DNA of 41,533 nucleotides from Alteromonas sp. KUL49 (GCF_006538345.1 NZ_BJKL01000018.1:1-41533); one strand, 5' to 3'. Shown: positions 9,156 to 18,364, numbered from the stretch's first letter. Program-made: numbers and translations. Notes: a model not told the origin generated them from the sequence alone.

Positions 9156-9435
9156 CTCTTGTTCCTTTTAGTCTATTTATAAAGGTAAAAATGTTGTTCC
9201 TCATACTGCGGGCGAACAAAATTTAAACAGAAAGAAGCGTAAAAGATAAGTAAAAATTAGTATTACCGTCAGTTTATAACGACGATATCTGCGTTACTCT
9301 GTGCACTGGTTTGAAACATAGTTTCATTTATCGTTTCAGATTAAATTTTACTAAAAAGCTAAATACACACTACTAAATTTTGGTCGAGGGTAGTAACATC
9401 GCATTGAACAAAAAACAATCAAATGGAATTGAATA
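9156..9435. other. Divergent intergenic region, no gene seen
   Basis: AT-rich spacer between the nuclease gene and the plus-strand membrane-anchored gene. I see no RNA gene, repeat or clear operator. Confidence 0.3.
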
Positions 9436-10665
9436 ATGAAACAAAGTAGTGTTTTGTGGATAGTCCTCGGTTCGGTTTTTGGAACTGGTGCTTTGGCTTT
9501 CCTATTTTTTGCTTGGCTATCCAAAACGCAGGGAGAAATGTTTAATACCTTTGACGTAAATACTTCCACCAGTGTCTCTGTTGATTCGAATCAACGCGCG
9601 ATCACAAGTGTTCTAAGAGAAGAGCGAGATAAATCAAACAATGTTGTCAGCTCGCGTTTTGTTGTATGTGCAGAACCTAGTCCTGATAGTATGCTGGGCA
9701 AAAGCGGTTCAATGACAGCGGAAAATTCATCTCCGAGTTTGCTAGCTAGTTCTAGCCAAGGGCAGAAAATGACAGTCTCTGGAGAGCAAACTATTACCCC
9801 ATCTACAATAGGGGAACGAAACGACACGATACAGTTGTTGAGGGACGGGTTGTATCGGTCTTGCGAGGCTTATCAGAATGGCGCGCTTGATGAGACGGAA
9901 TATAGTCTTTTGGCAAATAAGTATGCCAATATCATGGTGACATTACTCGCGATTGAGAAAATGACCGATGCTGTTGAAAACTTCTCATCGAATGGGACTC
10001 CTAACAATTCCTCAGAGACATCAACTGATCCAAAAACAAATCCAATTGAGGTTCTTGCTGCATCAATCACTCAACTGGTAAAAATAGGACTTCAAGAAAA
10101 CACCGAGAGAGTGCTTACCAGACGCTGCTTGACTTATTTGAGTGGACTAAAGTATGAAGACCCAAATCTTCCATTGGTAAAACTTTGCGAATCAGAGTTA
10201 CTCAAACAATCTGATCCATCACCCGAATCCAGTTTGTCTCCAACAGGCGTACCCCAATACCGTGGCGAGAACCTAAATAATATCGACTTAAACCAAATCG
10301 CGACAAGATTTTTGTTGGACGAGGAAACTAAGTGGTTTAGCTTTGAATTGAGTTCGCCAGAGCAACTCTTAATTTCTGCGATACCTGAGCAAGAAAGCGG
10401 AGACCCTTATATCTATCTCTACAGGTTTGAAGAACCTGGAGAAGCAATACTCTTAAGTCAAAACGACGATGCTGATAATTTGATTGTAGAGTTTATGCAA
10501 GATATGACACCTCGAAGTTCATTGATTCATGAGCCACTAGCACCCGGGAAGTATCTTATTGCAGTTCAGTGGTACGGAATTTCTGATAACATTGGAGACT
10601 TTATGCAACAAAGATTGCGGCTTCAATTACAAACAGCTGACAACTTTGACGTGCAAGGAAAATAA
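9436..10665 (+). CDS. Membrane-anchored protein with pre-peptidase-like (PPC) domain, first part
   Basis: 409 residues before the stop. An N-terminal membrane helix (VLWIVLGSVFGTGALAFLFF) anchors it, most likely with the rest in the periplasm. A Ser/Thr-rich, low-complexity stretch and a helical region (about 125-250) follow. The last part (270-405) looks like a PPC-type beta-sandwich (WFSFELSSPEQLLISA, PYIYLYRF, LAPGKYLIAVQ). The frame ends at TAA in GGAAAATAA, but the next frame continues at once into a second domain of the same kind, so I think one longer protein is split by a missing A at 10659-10662. Confidence 0.65.
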   Translation: MKQSSVLWIVLGSVFGTGALAFLFFAWLSKTQGEMFNTFDVNTSTSVSVDSNQRAITSVLREERDKSNNVVSSRFVVCAEPSPDSMLGKSGSMTAENSSPSLLASSSQGQKMTVSGEQTITPSTIGERNDTIQLLRDGLYRSCEAYQNGALDETEYSLLANKYANIMVTLLAIEKMTDAVENFSSNGTPNNSSETSTDPKTNPIEVLAASITQLVKIGLQENTERVLTRRCLTYLSGLKYEDPNLPLVKLCESELLKQSDPSPESSLSPTGVPQYRGENLNNIDLNQIATRFLLDEETKWFSFELSSPEQLLISAIPEQESGDPYIYLYRFEEPGEAILLSQNDDADNLIVEFMQDMTPRSSLIHEPLAPGKYLIAVQWYGISDNIGDFMQQRLRLQLQTADNFDVQGK

Positions 10666-11051
10666 ACTCTTTAGAACAAATTACTCCCGGCGATAATTGG
10701 AACAATGTGTCTCTCGATACAGAGAGTACTTACACACTATTCAGAGTGCAGATAGAAGAAGCTGGAGACTACGAGCTTTTTGTTAAATCAACCAGCTTTG
10801 ATCCTGTAGTTCTATTGAACAACTTTAGGAATAATACGTTTCAGCAACTGTATGCTAACGACGATATTGATGTTAGTAATTCTTCAGTAATGACCGAACA
10901 TGACCTAGCCTCGACAGACTCGTACATCTCTGCATATTTAGAGAGTGGGACATTTATAGTGGCGATACGCCCTCTAGGTTCAGCTGGAAGTGCAAGAGCT
11001 CAGCTAAAGTTAATACGAAAAGTTCCTGATGGAACAAGCGCAGAAAACTAA
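10659..11051 (+). CDS. Second PPC-like domain, out-of-frame continuation of the preceding gene
   Basis: The frame is open from before 10659 and reads INSLEQITPGDNWNN, then STYTLFRVQIEEAGDYELFV, and ends after a strand-rich domain with YLESGTFIVAIRPL. The only in-frame start is a GTG at 10707 with no ribosome site, and that would cut the domain's first strand. Adding one A to the run at 10659-10662 joins it to the upstream gene as one protein of about 538 residues. Its stop overlaps the convergent methyltransferase stop by four bases. Confidence 0.6.
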   Translation, partial: KINSLEQITPGDNWNNVSLDTESTYTLFRVQIEEAGDYELFVKSTSFDPVVLLNNFRNNTFQQLYANDDIDVSNSSVMTEHDLASTDSYISAYLESGTFIVAIRPLGSAGSARAQLKLIRKVPDGTSAEN

Positions 11052-11662
11052 CCCTTCCGCCAAACCAATAAAAAGTTGTTTGATGGCATGTCTACCACGT
11101 GCTCGAGTACAAGCTGGCCGTTACTCCACCTAGCCATGTCATCAATATCAATTAATCCACCATAGCCTTGTTGTTGCAGCCAAGTGTGAAACTCTTGGTT
11201 TGACTCAGTGGTAAATTCGCCGTCTTTTTTAAACGGGCCGTAACAAATAAAACGTTCCCCCTGTTTGAGCTTGTCGCAGACTTGCTCAATCAGGCTTTTT
11301 GCTTGGTTTGGTTGGATGATATGTAACACATTGGCGCAATACAGGGAGCTGGCCTGTACATCAGGTAACTGGCCTTGGTCAATGGAGTAACTCACTGGCG
11401 AAGAAAAGTTGTCGATTCCCTCTTCGCAAGCAACTTGAGCCCACGCCTGTAAAACAGGGAGTCGTTCTTCAACCTCTGAAGGTTGCCATTTGAGGCTTGG
11501 CGCAAGCGCACAGAAGTAAATGCCGTGCTGCCCCGTACCCGACCCTATTTCAAACACAGTGCCATCCAGTAAACCCAAAGTGGAAAGCGCCTCATATATG
11601 GGCTTTTTATTTTTCTCAGCAGCCTGATTTACAGGTAGCTCGGTGGTATTGATTAAGCTCAC
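11048..11662 (-). CDS. DUF938 family SAM-dependent methyltransferase
   Basis: 204 residues, the usual DUF938 length. The SAM-binding motif is FEIGSGTGQHGIYF near residue 37; LYCANVLHIIQP near 106 corresponds to motif IV, and GERFICYGPFKKDGEFTTES is typical of this family. The substrate is unknown. It lies downstream of nagX on the same strand, separated by a REP-like inverted repeat, and its 3' end overlaps that of the PPC-protein gene. Confidence 0.85.
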   Translation of the reverse strand: MSLINTTELPVNQAAEKNKKPIYEALSTLGLLDGTVFEIGSGTGQHGIYFCALAPSLKWQPSEVEERLPVLQAWAQVACEEGIDNFSSPVSYSIDQGQLPDVQASSLYCANVLHIIQPNQAKSLIEQVCDKLKQGERFICYGPFKKDGEFTTESNQEFHTWLQQQGYGGLIDIDDMARWSNGQLVLEHVVDMPSNNFLLVWRKG

Positions 11663-11686
11663 CCCGTTGCTCCATTACCTAACAAG

Positions 11687-11745
11687 AATAAATGGGGTCA
11701 GTGTACAATATAGAGAGACGTTATATTACTCTGACCCCATTTATT
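11687..11745. repeat. REP-like palindromic element (GGGGTCAG type)
   Basis: Perfect 15-base inverted repeats, AATAAATGGGGTCAG and CTGACCCCATTTATT, enclose 29 bases between nagX and the DUF938 gene. The core resembles ends of REP elements linked to REP-associated tyrosine transposases. It would also form a hairpin in transcripts and could limit read-through from nagX. Confidence 0.7.
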
Positions 11746-11748
11746 TAT

Positions 11749-12819
11749 TCAGAGCTTAATGAATATGCGCTTTTTGTAGAGCCAATGAGATAAAGCGTAA
11801 AAGATACTTACTGCGATGAGCGCAAAAGCCAGTGACGCGGCCTTTTCACTGAGTGGAATTGTGAGTGCTTGATAAAGGGCACCATAGGCAGAGGTGTTGC
11901 CTACAGGGATGAGCAGCAACACACTGGCGTAAAGCCACGCGAGTACATAGATAAACAACGGGTTGGTGCCGTAAATCTCCATCCACTTAAAGCCTTTGTC
12001 TTGCTTCACAATATCAACCACAAAAATGATAGCGGCCAATATGATCCATGCCCACGCGGTGGTTACCAATACATATGAGCTTGTCCATAGCGCTTTATTA
12101 ATGGGCAGCACCGTGTTCCACACACAACCGGCTGTAAGCGCAATAGCGGCTAGCGCCAATAGCTTTTTACACTTGTTTTGTGCGCCACTGGTGTTAGAAA
12201 GCATGGCACTGGTTTGATAGCCCATGAGCAAAGTCACTACTGCGGGTAAGGTGCTTAAAAGCCCTTCTGGGTCGAAGGCTACGCCAAAGCCTTGATACAG
12301 GTGATTAGCACCAATCAGTGCTAAATCCCATTGCCTTACGATATTCCCTTCTAAGGTGTAAGGTTCAGGTACTGTGTTTAACAGCCCCCAGTACCCCAGC
12401 AAAATCCCACCGCAGGCTATCCATAAACCGTTTCTGGGCAAGCTTACAATCAGCACAGCGCCAATAAAGTAAGCAATGGCTATGCGTTGCAGCACTCCCA
12501 TATAGCGTAATGATTCAAAGGCTTCGGTAAATGGGAAGGCATTTAAGCCCAGCCCAATTAGAAATAACAAGCCAGCGCGTTTACCAATGCGCTTTCCTGG
12601 AATAGCCTGCCCTACTAGCTTCCCCATTGAATGGAACATGGCAGCACCCACTATAAACACGAAGAAAGGAAAGATCAGGTCAGTTGGCGTTATGCCGTGC
12701 CACGATGCGTGTCTGAGCGGGGCATAAATGTGCGCCCACGTACCCGGCGTGTTCACCATTATCATTGCGGCTAGCGTTAAGCCGCGAAACATATCTAAGC
12801 TGCGTTCTCGTTGCTGCAT
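11749..12819 (-). CDS. nagX: NagX, DUF5009/heparan-alpha-glucosaminide acetyltransferase-like membrane protein
   Basis: 356 residues from the ATG at 12819 (preceded by AAGGAA); a longer upstream frame runs inside hex and is not needed. It begins with the hallmark RSLDMFRGLTLAAMIMVN and continues with SWHGITPTDLIFPFFVF, followed by about nine or ten membrane helices. The family (YeiB/HGSNAT superfamily) is a regular member of Alteromonadales GlcNAc regulons and is proposed to act on amino-sugar acetylation or transport at the inner membrane; the precise reaction is not established. It starts 10 bases after the hex stop, so hex-nagX form an operon. Confidence 0.88.
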   Translation of the reverse strand: MQQRERSLDMFRGLTLAAMIMVNTPGTWAHIYAPLRHASWHGITPTDLIFPFFVFIVGAAMFHSMGKLVGQAIPGKRIGKRAGLLFLIGLGLNAFPFTEAFESLRYMGVLQRIAIAYFIGAVLIVSLPRNGLWIACGGILLGYWGLLNTVPEPYTLEGNIVRQWDLALIGANHLYQGFGVAFDPEGLLSTLPAVVTLLMGYQTSAMLSNTSGAQNKCKKLLALAAIALTAGCVWNTVLPINKALWTSSYVLVTTAWAWIILAAIIFVVDIVKQDKGFKWMEIYGTNPLFIYVLAWLYASVLLLIPVGNTSAYGALYQALTIPLSEKAASLAFALIAVSIFYALSHWLYKKRIFIKL

Positions 12820-12829
12820 GATGAATTCC

Positions 12830-15415
12830 TTACTCTTGGCCAGCGTTGAGCCACAAGGTGTGACTACGTCGATTGTTTTCATGGATAAAGCTGCGAACAC
12901 CAACCTTTGACCCTGCTGCAAGTTCCACTGATTCTGAATAGGCCACCCAACTTACACCGCCATCTAGAGTGTATTCAGCGGTAAGCATTGGCCAAGAGTT
13001 AATGACTTCAAGCCTATTGTTTTCAATCACAGCTCCCGGTGGAGGCAATCGATAAAACACGCCTGCACGTTCTAAGCGCGGCAATATATTCGTGCCAAAG
13101 GCATGAATAAAGCCCTGCCAGTCGGCCCTTTGCTGCGCTTTCATATCGTCGGTGAAATAGCGAGTTGCAGGGCCATAGCTTCTACCAGCCTCATAGGGTA
13201 CTTCCCAGTCTGCTTTATGCCACGCACGTTCCGCCACTGCTACTAAACGAGGGAACAACATGTATTCTGCTTGCGCTTCGTGACGCAGGGTTTCGCTCCA
13301 TACTTGTGCTTGAATACCTGCAAATCCGCTGCCACTGGTGAGTGGAGAAGTATCATCACTGGAATACGAGTTACCCATGTTGTCTTGCCAGAATTCGGCG
13401 TGTGCGGGTAGGTTTTCAGGCATGAACTGGAACACTTGAAAGGTACTGGTGTATCTAGAGCCCCAGTAGTAACCGCTTTCGTCTGGGTGTGGCATGTAAG
13501 GAAAATCGAAATACAACACGTCGGGCAGTGATAACACCGCATCCCAGCCTAAGTTAGCCATTTCGTGGGCTTTGTGCTGACCACCAGACGGTAACGTTTC
13601 CCACAAGTTTGATTGAATGCGACTACCGAGTTTCATGGGCTCAACATGGCTTAGCCCGTCGCTCCACGCTCCTGCCATGACTCCCATGTCGTTGACCATT
13701 TTGGTGACCTTAGCAACAAAGTACGCGGTGAGGTGTTTGGCTTCATCAATCCCCTCTTCTTCCATGAGTACTTTACAGGCGGGAGATTCAACCCATGCAC
13801 CGGCGGTTTCATCGGCACCAATATGGTATCGCTGAAGCGGCACGCCGGCCTCGTCGTGCATGGCTTTTATTTCGGTCAGTACTTTATCAATAAAATGATA
13901 GGACGATGGCAAACACGGATTAATGGTGTTGTCGTTGTAGTACTGAATCGACGAATACACAGTGGTATCTTCAGGCTCAATCAGCATAAACTCATTTGCA
14001 CGCTCAGGCATTTCTTGTTGAATAAATCTGTCGTGTCGTGCGTTCATTGCTTTCACTGCAGCACGAGAGTGCCCCGGCATATCCAGCGACGGGATCACTT
14101 CGATGTGATGTTGTTGTGCTACCTGTAGCAGCGTTTTGTAATCCTCTACCGTTAAATAGCCATTCACCTGACTGGCGGGATCAGTGCCTGCACCAAGTTG
14201 AGGCTGTAAACAGGTTTTGTCTTCCAAATCTAAACAGCGTACCGCACCTATTTCCGTCAGCTCGGGTAACCCGGGAATTTGCAAACGCCATGCTTCATCT
14301 TCTGCCAAATGTAGGTGCAACTTATTGAATTTAAGCGCCCCCATTTGTTCAATCAGTCGCAATAAAAACGCTTTGTCGTGATAGTTTCGGGCAACGTCGG
14401 TGTGCACGCCACGAAAGGCAAATCGAGGCGCGTCAGTCGCCTGCCCCATGGGAAAGCTCTGAGATTGTGTATCAAAAAGTTGTGTAAGCGTCTGTACGGC
14501 ACAGTACAAACCTGCATCGTCACCTGCGGTGATCACAATGCCATCGTGTGCGATCTCTAAACCATAGCTTTCCGGTGCCATAGACTGCTGAGTAAAGTGA
14601 ATAGGCAAGCCATTTTCACTCACCGTAACGCCTACTGCATTTAAGCTATCTTCAAGCACTTTAGATAGCTCAAAAGTCGTGTTAACGCCCGCCGCTAGCT
14701 TAATTCGCTCGTTCGTCCATTGGGTGTCGAGCAACGAGGGAATAACACGATTTTCAGAGATTGCAGCATTGGACTGCTGCCCTTGATATTGCTCGTAAAG
14801 CCACTGTGCAGTGGCCAGAGGTACATTGTCGTTCGCGCTTCTACGCCACTGTTCCGGTGTGGTAAATTCACCGGCGTGAGGCAACTCCCATAATGACGTT
14901 TCAGTGTTAAAAACCTCTTGGGTAGAGGCAATCACCACTGGCGCGTTGTTACCTTGTTGATAGATAAAATTGGGCATTACGTCATTCTTAGTCACCGTTG
15001 CCCCCATGGCTTGAAACGGAATTACGTAAGATGTGTTTGCCACAAACCCAGTGAACTCAGCAGTTGGCGTAACCTTGTGTAAATCGCCATTGATATGCTC
15101 AATATCAAATAAAGAGCTACTGTCGTACTTAATGGGTTTAGTATTGCTAAAGTAGATCGCCCAGTCGGTATGATTGGTATCAATGGGTAACGTAAGCGTT
15201 AGCCTTGCATCAAAACAGTCACCAGCAAACTGACAGCTGTTGTTGAGGTTACTCACCACTTCATAGTGAACATCGAGATTGTCAGCTATCTTCGTAGACG
15301 AAACCACAGGCGCAGTTTGTGTACTGCTTTCCACCTGTGTAGACGATGACGGCTCACATCCCATCAACCCGACACACAGTGCGCTTAATGCAAACCTTGC
15401 TGCTATTACCTTCAT
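12830..15415 (-). CDS. hex: Beta-N-acetylhexosaminidase, GH20, lipoprotein
   Basis: 861 residues. A lipoprotein signal with lipobox LMGC at the N terminus predicts a membrane-anchored, exported enzyme. A chitobiase-like N-terminal carbohydrate-binding region and a GH20b domain precede the (beta/alpha)8 catalytic domain. The catalytic Asp-Glu pair is in HIGADETAGAW near residues 528-538. RGVHTDVARNYHDK and LHLAEDEAWRL are typical of chitobiases. It would cut GlcNAc from chitin oligosaccharides or other glycans to feed NagP and NagK. Divergent from the halogenase gene across a NagR-like operator. GGAAT precedes the ATG. Confidence 0.93.
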   Translation of the reverse strand: MKVIAARFALSALCVGLMGCEPSSSTQVESSTQTAPVVSSTKIADNLDVHYEVVSNLNNSCQFAGDCFDARLTLTLPIDTNHTDWAIYFSNTKPIKYDSSSLFDIEHINGDLHKVTPTAEFTGFVANTSYVIPFQAMGATVTKNDVMPNFIYQQGNNAPVVIASTQEVFNTETSLWELPHAGEFTTPEQWRRSANDNVPLATAQWLYEQYQGQQSNAAISENRVIPSLLDTQWTNERIKLAAGVNTTFELSKVLEDSLNAVGVTVSENGLPIHFTQQSMAPESYGLEIAHDGIVITAGDDAGLYCAVQTLTQLFDTQSQSFPMGQATDAPRFAFRGVHTDVARNYHDKAFLLRLIEQMGALKFNKLHLHLAEDEAWRLQIPGLPELTEIGAVRCLDLEDKTCLQPQLGAGTDPASQVNGYLTVEDYKTLLQVAQQHHIEVIPSLDMPGHSRAAVKAMNARHDRFIQQEMPERANEFMLIEPEDTTVYSSIQYYNDNTINPCLPSSYHFIDKVLTEIKAMHDEAGVPLQRYHIGADETAGAWVESPACKVLMEEEGIDEAKHLTAYFVAKVTKMVNDMGVMAGAWSDGLSHVEPMKLGSRIQSNLWETLPSGGQHKAHEMANLGWDAVLSLPDVLYFDFPYMPHPDESGYYWGSRYTSTFQVFQFMPENLPAHAEFWQDNMGNSYSSDDTSPLTSGSGFAGIQAQVWSETLRHEAQAEYMLFPRLVAVAERAWHKADWEVPYEAGRSYGPATRYFTDDMKAQQRADWQGFIHAFGTNILPRLERAGVFYRLPPPGAVIENNRLEVINSWPMLTAEYTLDGGVSWVAYSESVELAAGSKVGVRSFIHENNRRSHTLWLNAGQE

Positions 15416-15503
15416 ATGAATTCCGTCTTAAATACCGATTACAAAATCTATCATTAAAATCTACGTCACATTGGTTTGTACAAAGTATCGTTATGACAAC
15501 CAC

Positions 15504-15521
15504 TGTGACAACGTTGTCATT
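15504..15521. promoter_or_regulatory. NagR-like operator between hex and the halogenase gene
   Basis: TGTGACA-ACGT-TGTCATT: a perfect core TGACAACGTTGTCA, with the right arm identical to the nagK operator and two changes in the left arm. It sits about 90 bases from each divergent start and could control both transcripts. A further TGACAAC half-site lies ten bases to the left. Confidence 0.75.
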
Positions 15522-15612
15522 CATACTAACAAATGTTACATTAATTGCAAACAGATGTTATAAACCTTCACCAGTAGGTTGGTACAAGGCCATAAATTTG
15601 GGGAACCAAAAA

Positions 15613-17112
15613 ATGAGTAAGGCAGTTAAACACCTGGTTATTGTAGGTGGCGGCACCGCAGGGTGGATGGCGGCGGCCAGTATGCAGCGCTTTACGTCGT
15701 TAGGTGCTTTCGAAATTACGCTTATAGAATCACCCGATATTCCTACCGTTGGCGTGGGCGAAGCAACGATTCCCAACATCGTTAACTTCAACCGCAACCT
15801 TGGTATTGACGAAATTGACTTTATTCGACAAACCCAAGCAACGTTTAAATTAGGCATTCAATTTGAAGATTGGGCAAACCAAGGAAGTCACTTTTTTCAC
15901 CCCTTCTCAGATTACGGCATTGCCATAGACGGCATTGGTTTTCATCACTATGTAAACCGACTGAATCACGCGGGCCATAAGCTTCGCCTAGCCGATTACT
16001 CAGTAGTGTGTGCCCTTGCCGAACGCAACAAGTTTGCACAACCTTTAAATCCGCCACCCAATCCACTCGCCGATTACGCCTATGCCTATCACTTAGATGC
16101 GGGCTTATATGCCGAGTACTTAAAAAAGCTGTCGGTGTCTCGCGGGGTTAATCACATTTCCGATAACCTTGCCCATGTGGATATTGATGAAAATAACGGC
16201 TATATCAAAGCAATACAGTTAGCCAGTGGACAACAAATTCAAGGCGACTTTTTTATCGACTGTACCGGTTTTAAGGGGTTGTTGATAGAACAAGCCATGC
16301 ACACCGGATACGAAGATTGGAGCCAGCATTTACTGACCGACACAGCCCTTGCGGTGCAAACCAAAAGTAGTGGCGAACCACTCCCCTACACGCGTTGTAT
16401 GGCCAAAAAAGCGGGATGGCAGTGGCGTATTCCGCTACAGCACCGTACGGGGAACGGCTATGTATTTGCCAGTGATTTTGAAAGCCATGCCGATGCTGAA
16501 ACAAGCCTATTAAGCAACATAGACAATACAACCATTACCGACTTAAAAACTATTCACTTCACACCGGGCAGACGTAAAAAGATTTGGAATAAAAACTGTT
16601 TTGCGCTGGGCTTAGCCTCTGGCTTTTTAGAGCCACTGGAATCTACCAGTATTTCTCTGATTCAAACAGCGATAGCCAAGCTACAAACTTTTTTCCCACA
16701 TGCAGGGTTTAGCCAAGCCAGCGAAGATGAAGTGAACCGCCTTCACAACCAAGAACTTGAACGTATTCGCGACTTTTTAATACTGCATTACAAGCTGAAC
16801 AATCGTGATGACAGTGAATTTTGGAAAACCTGCCGCGACATGACAATACCCGACAGCCTTGCTCACAAAATAGCGATGTTCCAAGACACAGGACACATTG
16901 TTGAGTACGACCATGAGTCGTTTGAGCCAGCGAGTTGGCTGACTATGTTTAATGGGTTTGGTATTCAGCCCAAACAGCTTGATATTCGCGCAGAGCAAAT
17001 CAAAGAAGAAAAGCTTGTGCCCTATTTAGCACAAATGCGCGAGGCTATTCGTCAAGCGGCAGACAATGCCGACACGCACCAAGGTTTTATAAACAAACAC
17101 TGCGGTGTGTAG
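15613..17112 (+). CDS. Flavin-dependent tryptophan halogenase family protein
   Basis: 499 residues from ATG 15613; an upstream extension inside the hex leader is not needed. The FAD-binding GGGTAGW is at residues 12-18, VGEATIPN follows near 56, and the halogenase signature WQWRIP near residue 267 is intact (WxWxIP). PLESTSISLIQ near 340 is another family motif. It is placed under a NagR-like operator opposite hex, so it belongs to the GlcNAc regulon by position. The substrate is unknown; many relatives next to polysaccharide-uptake genes in marine bacteria have no identified substrate and need not act on tryptophan. No partner flavin reductase is seen nearby. Confidence 0.88.
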   Translation: MSKAVKHLVIVGGGTAGWMAAASMQRFTSLGAFEITLIESPDIPTVGVGEATIPNIVNFNRNLGIDEIDFIRQTQATFKLGIQFEDWANQGSHFFHPFSDYGIAIDGIGFHHYVNRLNHAGHKLRLADYSVVCALAERNKFAQPLNPPPNPLADYAYAYHLDAGLYAEYLKKLSVSRGVNHISDNLAHVDIDENNGYIKAIQLASGQQIQGDFFIDCTGFKGLLIEQAMHTGYEDWSQHLLTDTALAVQTKSSGEPLPYTRCMAKKAGWQWRIPLQHRTGNGYVFASDFESHADAETSLLSNIDNTTITDLKTIHFTPGRRKKIWNKNCFALGLASGFLEPLESTSISLIQTAIAKLQTFFPHAGFSQASEDEVNRLHNQELERIRDFLILHYKLNNRDDSEFWKTCRDMTIPDSLAHKIAMFQDTGHIVEYDHESFEPASWLTMFNGFGIQPKQLDIRAEQIKEEKLVPYLAQMREAIRQAADNADTHQGFINKHCGV

Positions 17113-17115
17113 CGG

Positions 17116-17345
17116 TTAGCTACCACCGCATCCGCCCCCCGAACAACCGCTTGCGCCGCCGTCGCCGCCACCAGTGCATCCACCGTCACCAGCGGTACCT
17201 GAACAGCCGCTCGAACAGCCTATATGAGTAGCACAGTAGCTAGCGCCAGCTCCACTATTGCCACTACCGTCATCTGACTTTTTACAGTCGAGTTCGTAAG
17301 TAAAACCATCATCAATAGCAAGCGCTGAATCTATAGCAAAAATAA
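17116..17345 (-). CDS. Gly/Cys-rich C-terminal tail, out-of-frame end of the next gene
   Basis: The frame directly following the upstream ORF reads IFAIDSALAIDDGFTYELDC and ends in a tail with nine Cys between Gly and Ser (GCSSGCSG, GCSGGGCGGS). This ending is characteristic of a known type of glycine/cysteine-tailed bacterial membrane protein, so it belongs to the gene at 17331-17807. One missing base at 17340-17350 (a G/C or A/T run) explains the split. It ends three bases from the convergent halogenase stop. Confidence 0.7.
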
Positions 17346-17807
17346 GGGTAATTTTGCAGGTGACAGCGGGTTGATGTTTTCTCTAAAGCACGCAATGCGC
17401 CACGCCCGTTTAATTCCCGCTTGGGCCCCTGTTGGCGATTCCATTGCCTCGGCAGGTGTGTGATGAATGAATCGCCCCAGCGCTTGTTTACAAAAATAGG
17501 CGTACTCTTTGGTAAAGAGTATAAATTCATGCCACGCCACATCGATAACCTGAGATGGCATAGCCACTACGCGGTTTTTCCCTGCAATATTGATCACATG
17601 AAAATACTCACGAAGACCACGCATAACACCATCGAGATCATCTTCAGACAAATGAGGGTAAACCTTGTGAACTTTCGCTTTTATTCCCTCGGGAAACGCA
17701 TAGGTTCGAATCATCTTTTCTCGGTAGCGCTTCACGTTTCGGTTGTAAATCACTGCTGCAATGAACAATAAAAAAGCAACACCACCCGCGAGTAAAATAA
17801 TATGCAT
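17331..17807 (-). CDS. Membrane protein with Gly/Cys-rich tail, N-terminal part (frameshifted)
   Basis: I start at ATG 17807, which has AGGG at a proper distance. One N-terminal membrane helix (HIILLAGGVAFLLFIAAVIY) is followed by a soluble domain with a conserved-looking segment VIDVAWHEFILFTKEYAYFC and HHTPAEA. As sequenced the frame ends at PLFLL, but one inserted base extends it through the tail at 17116-17345, giving about 230 residues. Proteins of this build occur widely in proteobacteria without known function. Cysteines in the tail could bind metal or be modified. Confidence 0.7.
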   Translation of the reverse strand: MHIILLAGGVAFLLFIAAVIYNRNVKRYREKMIRTYAFPEGIKAKVHKVYPHLSEDDLDGVMRGLREYFHVINIAGKNRVVAMPSQVIDVAWHEFILFTKEYAYFCKQALGRFIHHTPAEAMESPTGAQAGIKRAWRIACFRENINPLSPAKLPLFLL

Positions 17808-18185
17808 AACCATCCCTGAATCAGTTTACATAGGGTTTTTATACGTTAGCTGGGGGGTTTGAATCAACTTGGTGGGGACAGAGGCTAGTTTGGAGAAGCT
17901 ATTGGTGCTTTGGAAATGTTAATTAGGTTTAGCGAAGACGTCAAAAAGTTTTAGAACTTGTTGCTTGCGCTAGCATCTGATGACTTTGAAAGCACTTTCG
18001 GCCTTGACTCCACTAACATATCTACCTAAACGGAGGTCTATACTGTCAAGAGTTAAGCGTACTGGTGACTCTTAATGAATCATTTTTATACGCTGAGCAC
18101 TCCCCGTTACTCCACTTCTGATTTTCAAACAAACTATATCAAGTTATAGTCGTATACTGAGAACTAAACAACTGCTTGTACATAG
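17808..18185. other. Left flank of the defence island, no intact gene
   Basis: No convincing ORF on either strand. An inverted repeat ACTATA/TATAGT with six bases between them lies near 18132-18149, upstream of the HTH remnant, and might be an operator. I see no tRNA, direct repeat or integrase here, so the left island boundary is undefined. Confidence 0.35.
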
Positions 18186-18350
18186 TATATATTAATAGGC
18201 ACTACCGAGTATACCTCATGGCTTAATAGCCAAGACACTAAAAAAGCACTGTCAATCAGTGATTGCCAATTAATGCACCAGCGATTAGCCGGGAAATTAA
18301 AGTTCAAGAAAGTCGGTAACGCATATTTCTATTTGATCCCTTCAGAATAG
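18186..18350 (+). pseudogene. Small helix-turn-helix-like protein, 5' end missing
   Basis: An open frame without a usable start reads EYTSWLNSQDTKKAL, SISDCQLMHQRLAGKLKF, KKVGNAYFYLIPSE and stops 14 bases before the methyltransferase ATG. The pattern (helix, turn, recognition helix ending in a basic wing) resembles small MerR/excisionase-like DNA-binding proteins. A TAG at 18183 closes the frame upstream. Either the start was lost through a short indel or only a remnant persists. It could have regulated the methyltransferase gene behind it. Confidence 0.45.
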
Positions 18351-18364
18351 GATTGTTCTAGTTA

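Noticed and set aside
12820..12921. N-terminal extension of nagX
   Set aside because: It overlaps the end of hex, has no ribosome site, and the family starts at the ATG at 12819.
13733..14328. Plus-strand ORFs of 131 and 96 codons inside hex
   Set aside because: They are antisense shadows of the GH20 catalytic domain and show no protein-like composition.
15346..15612. N-terminal extension of the halogenase reading frame
   Set aside because: It runs through the hex leader and the operator; the family begins with the GGGTAGW fold at ATG 15613.
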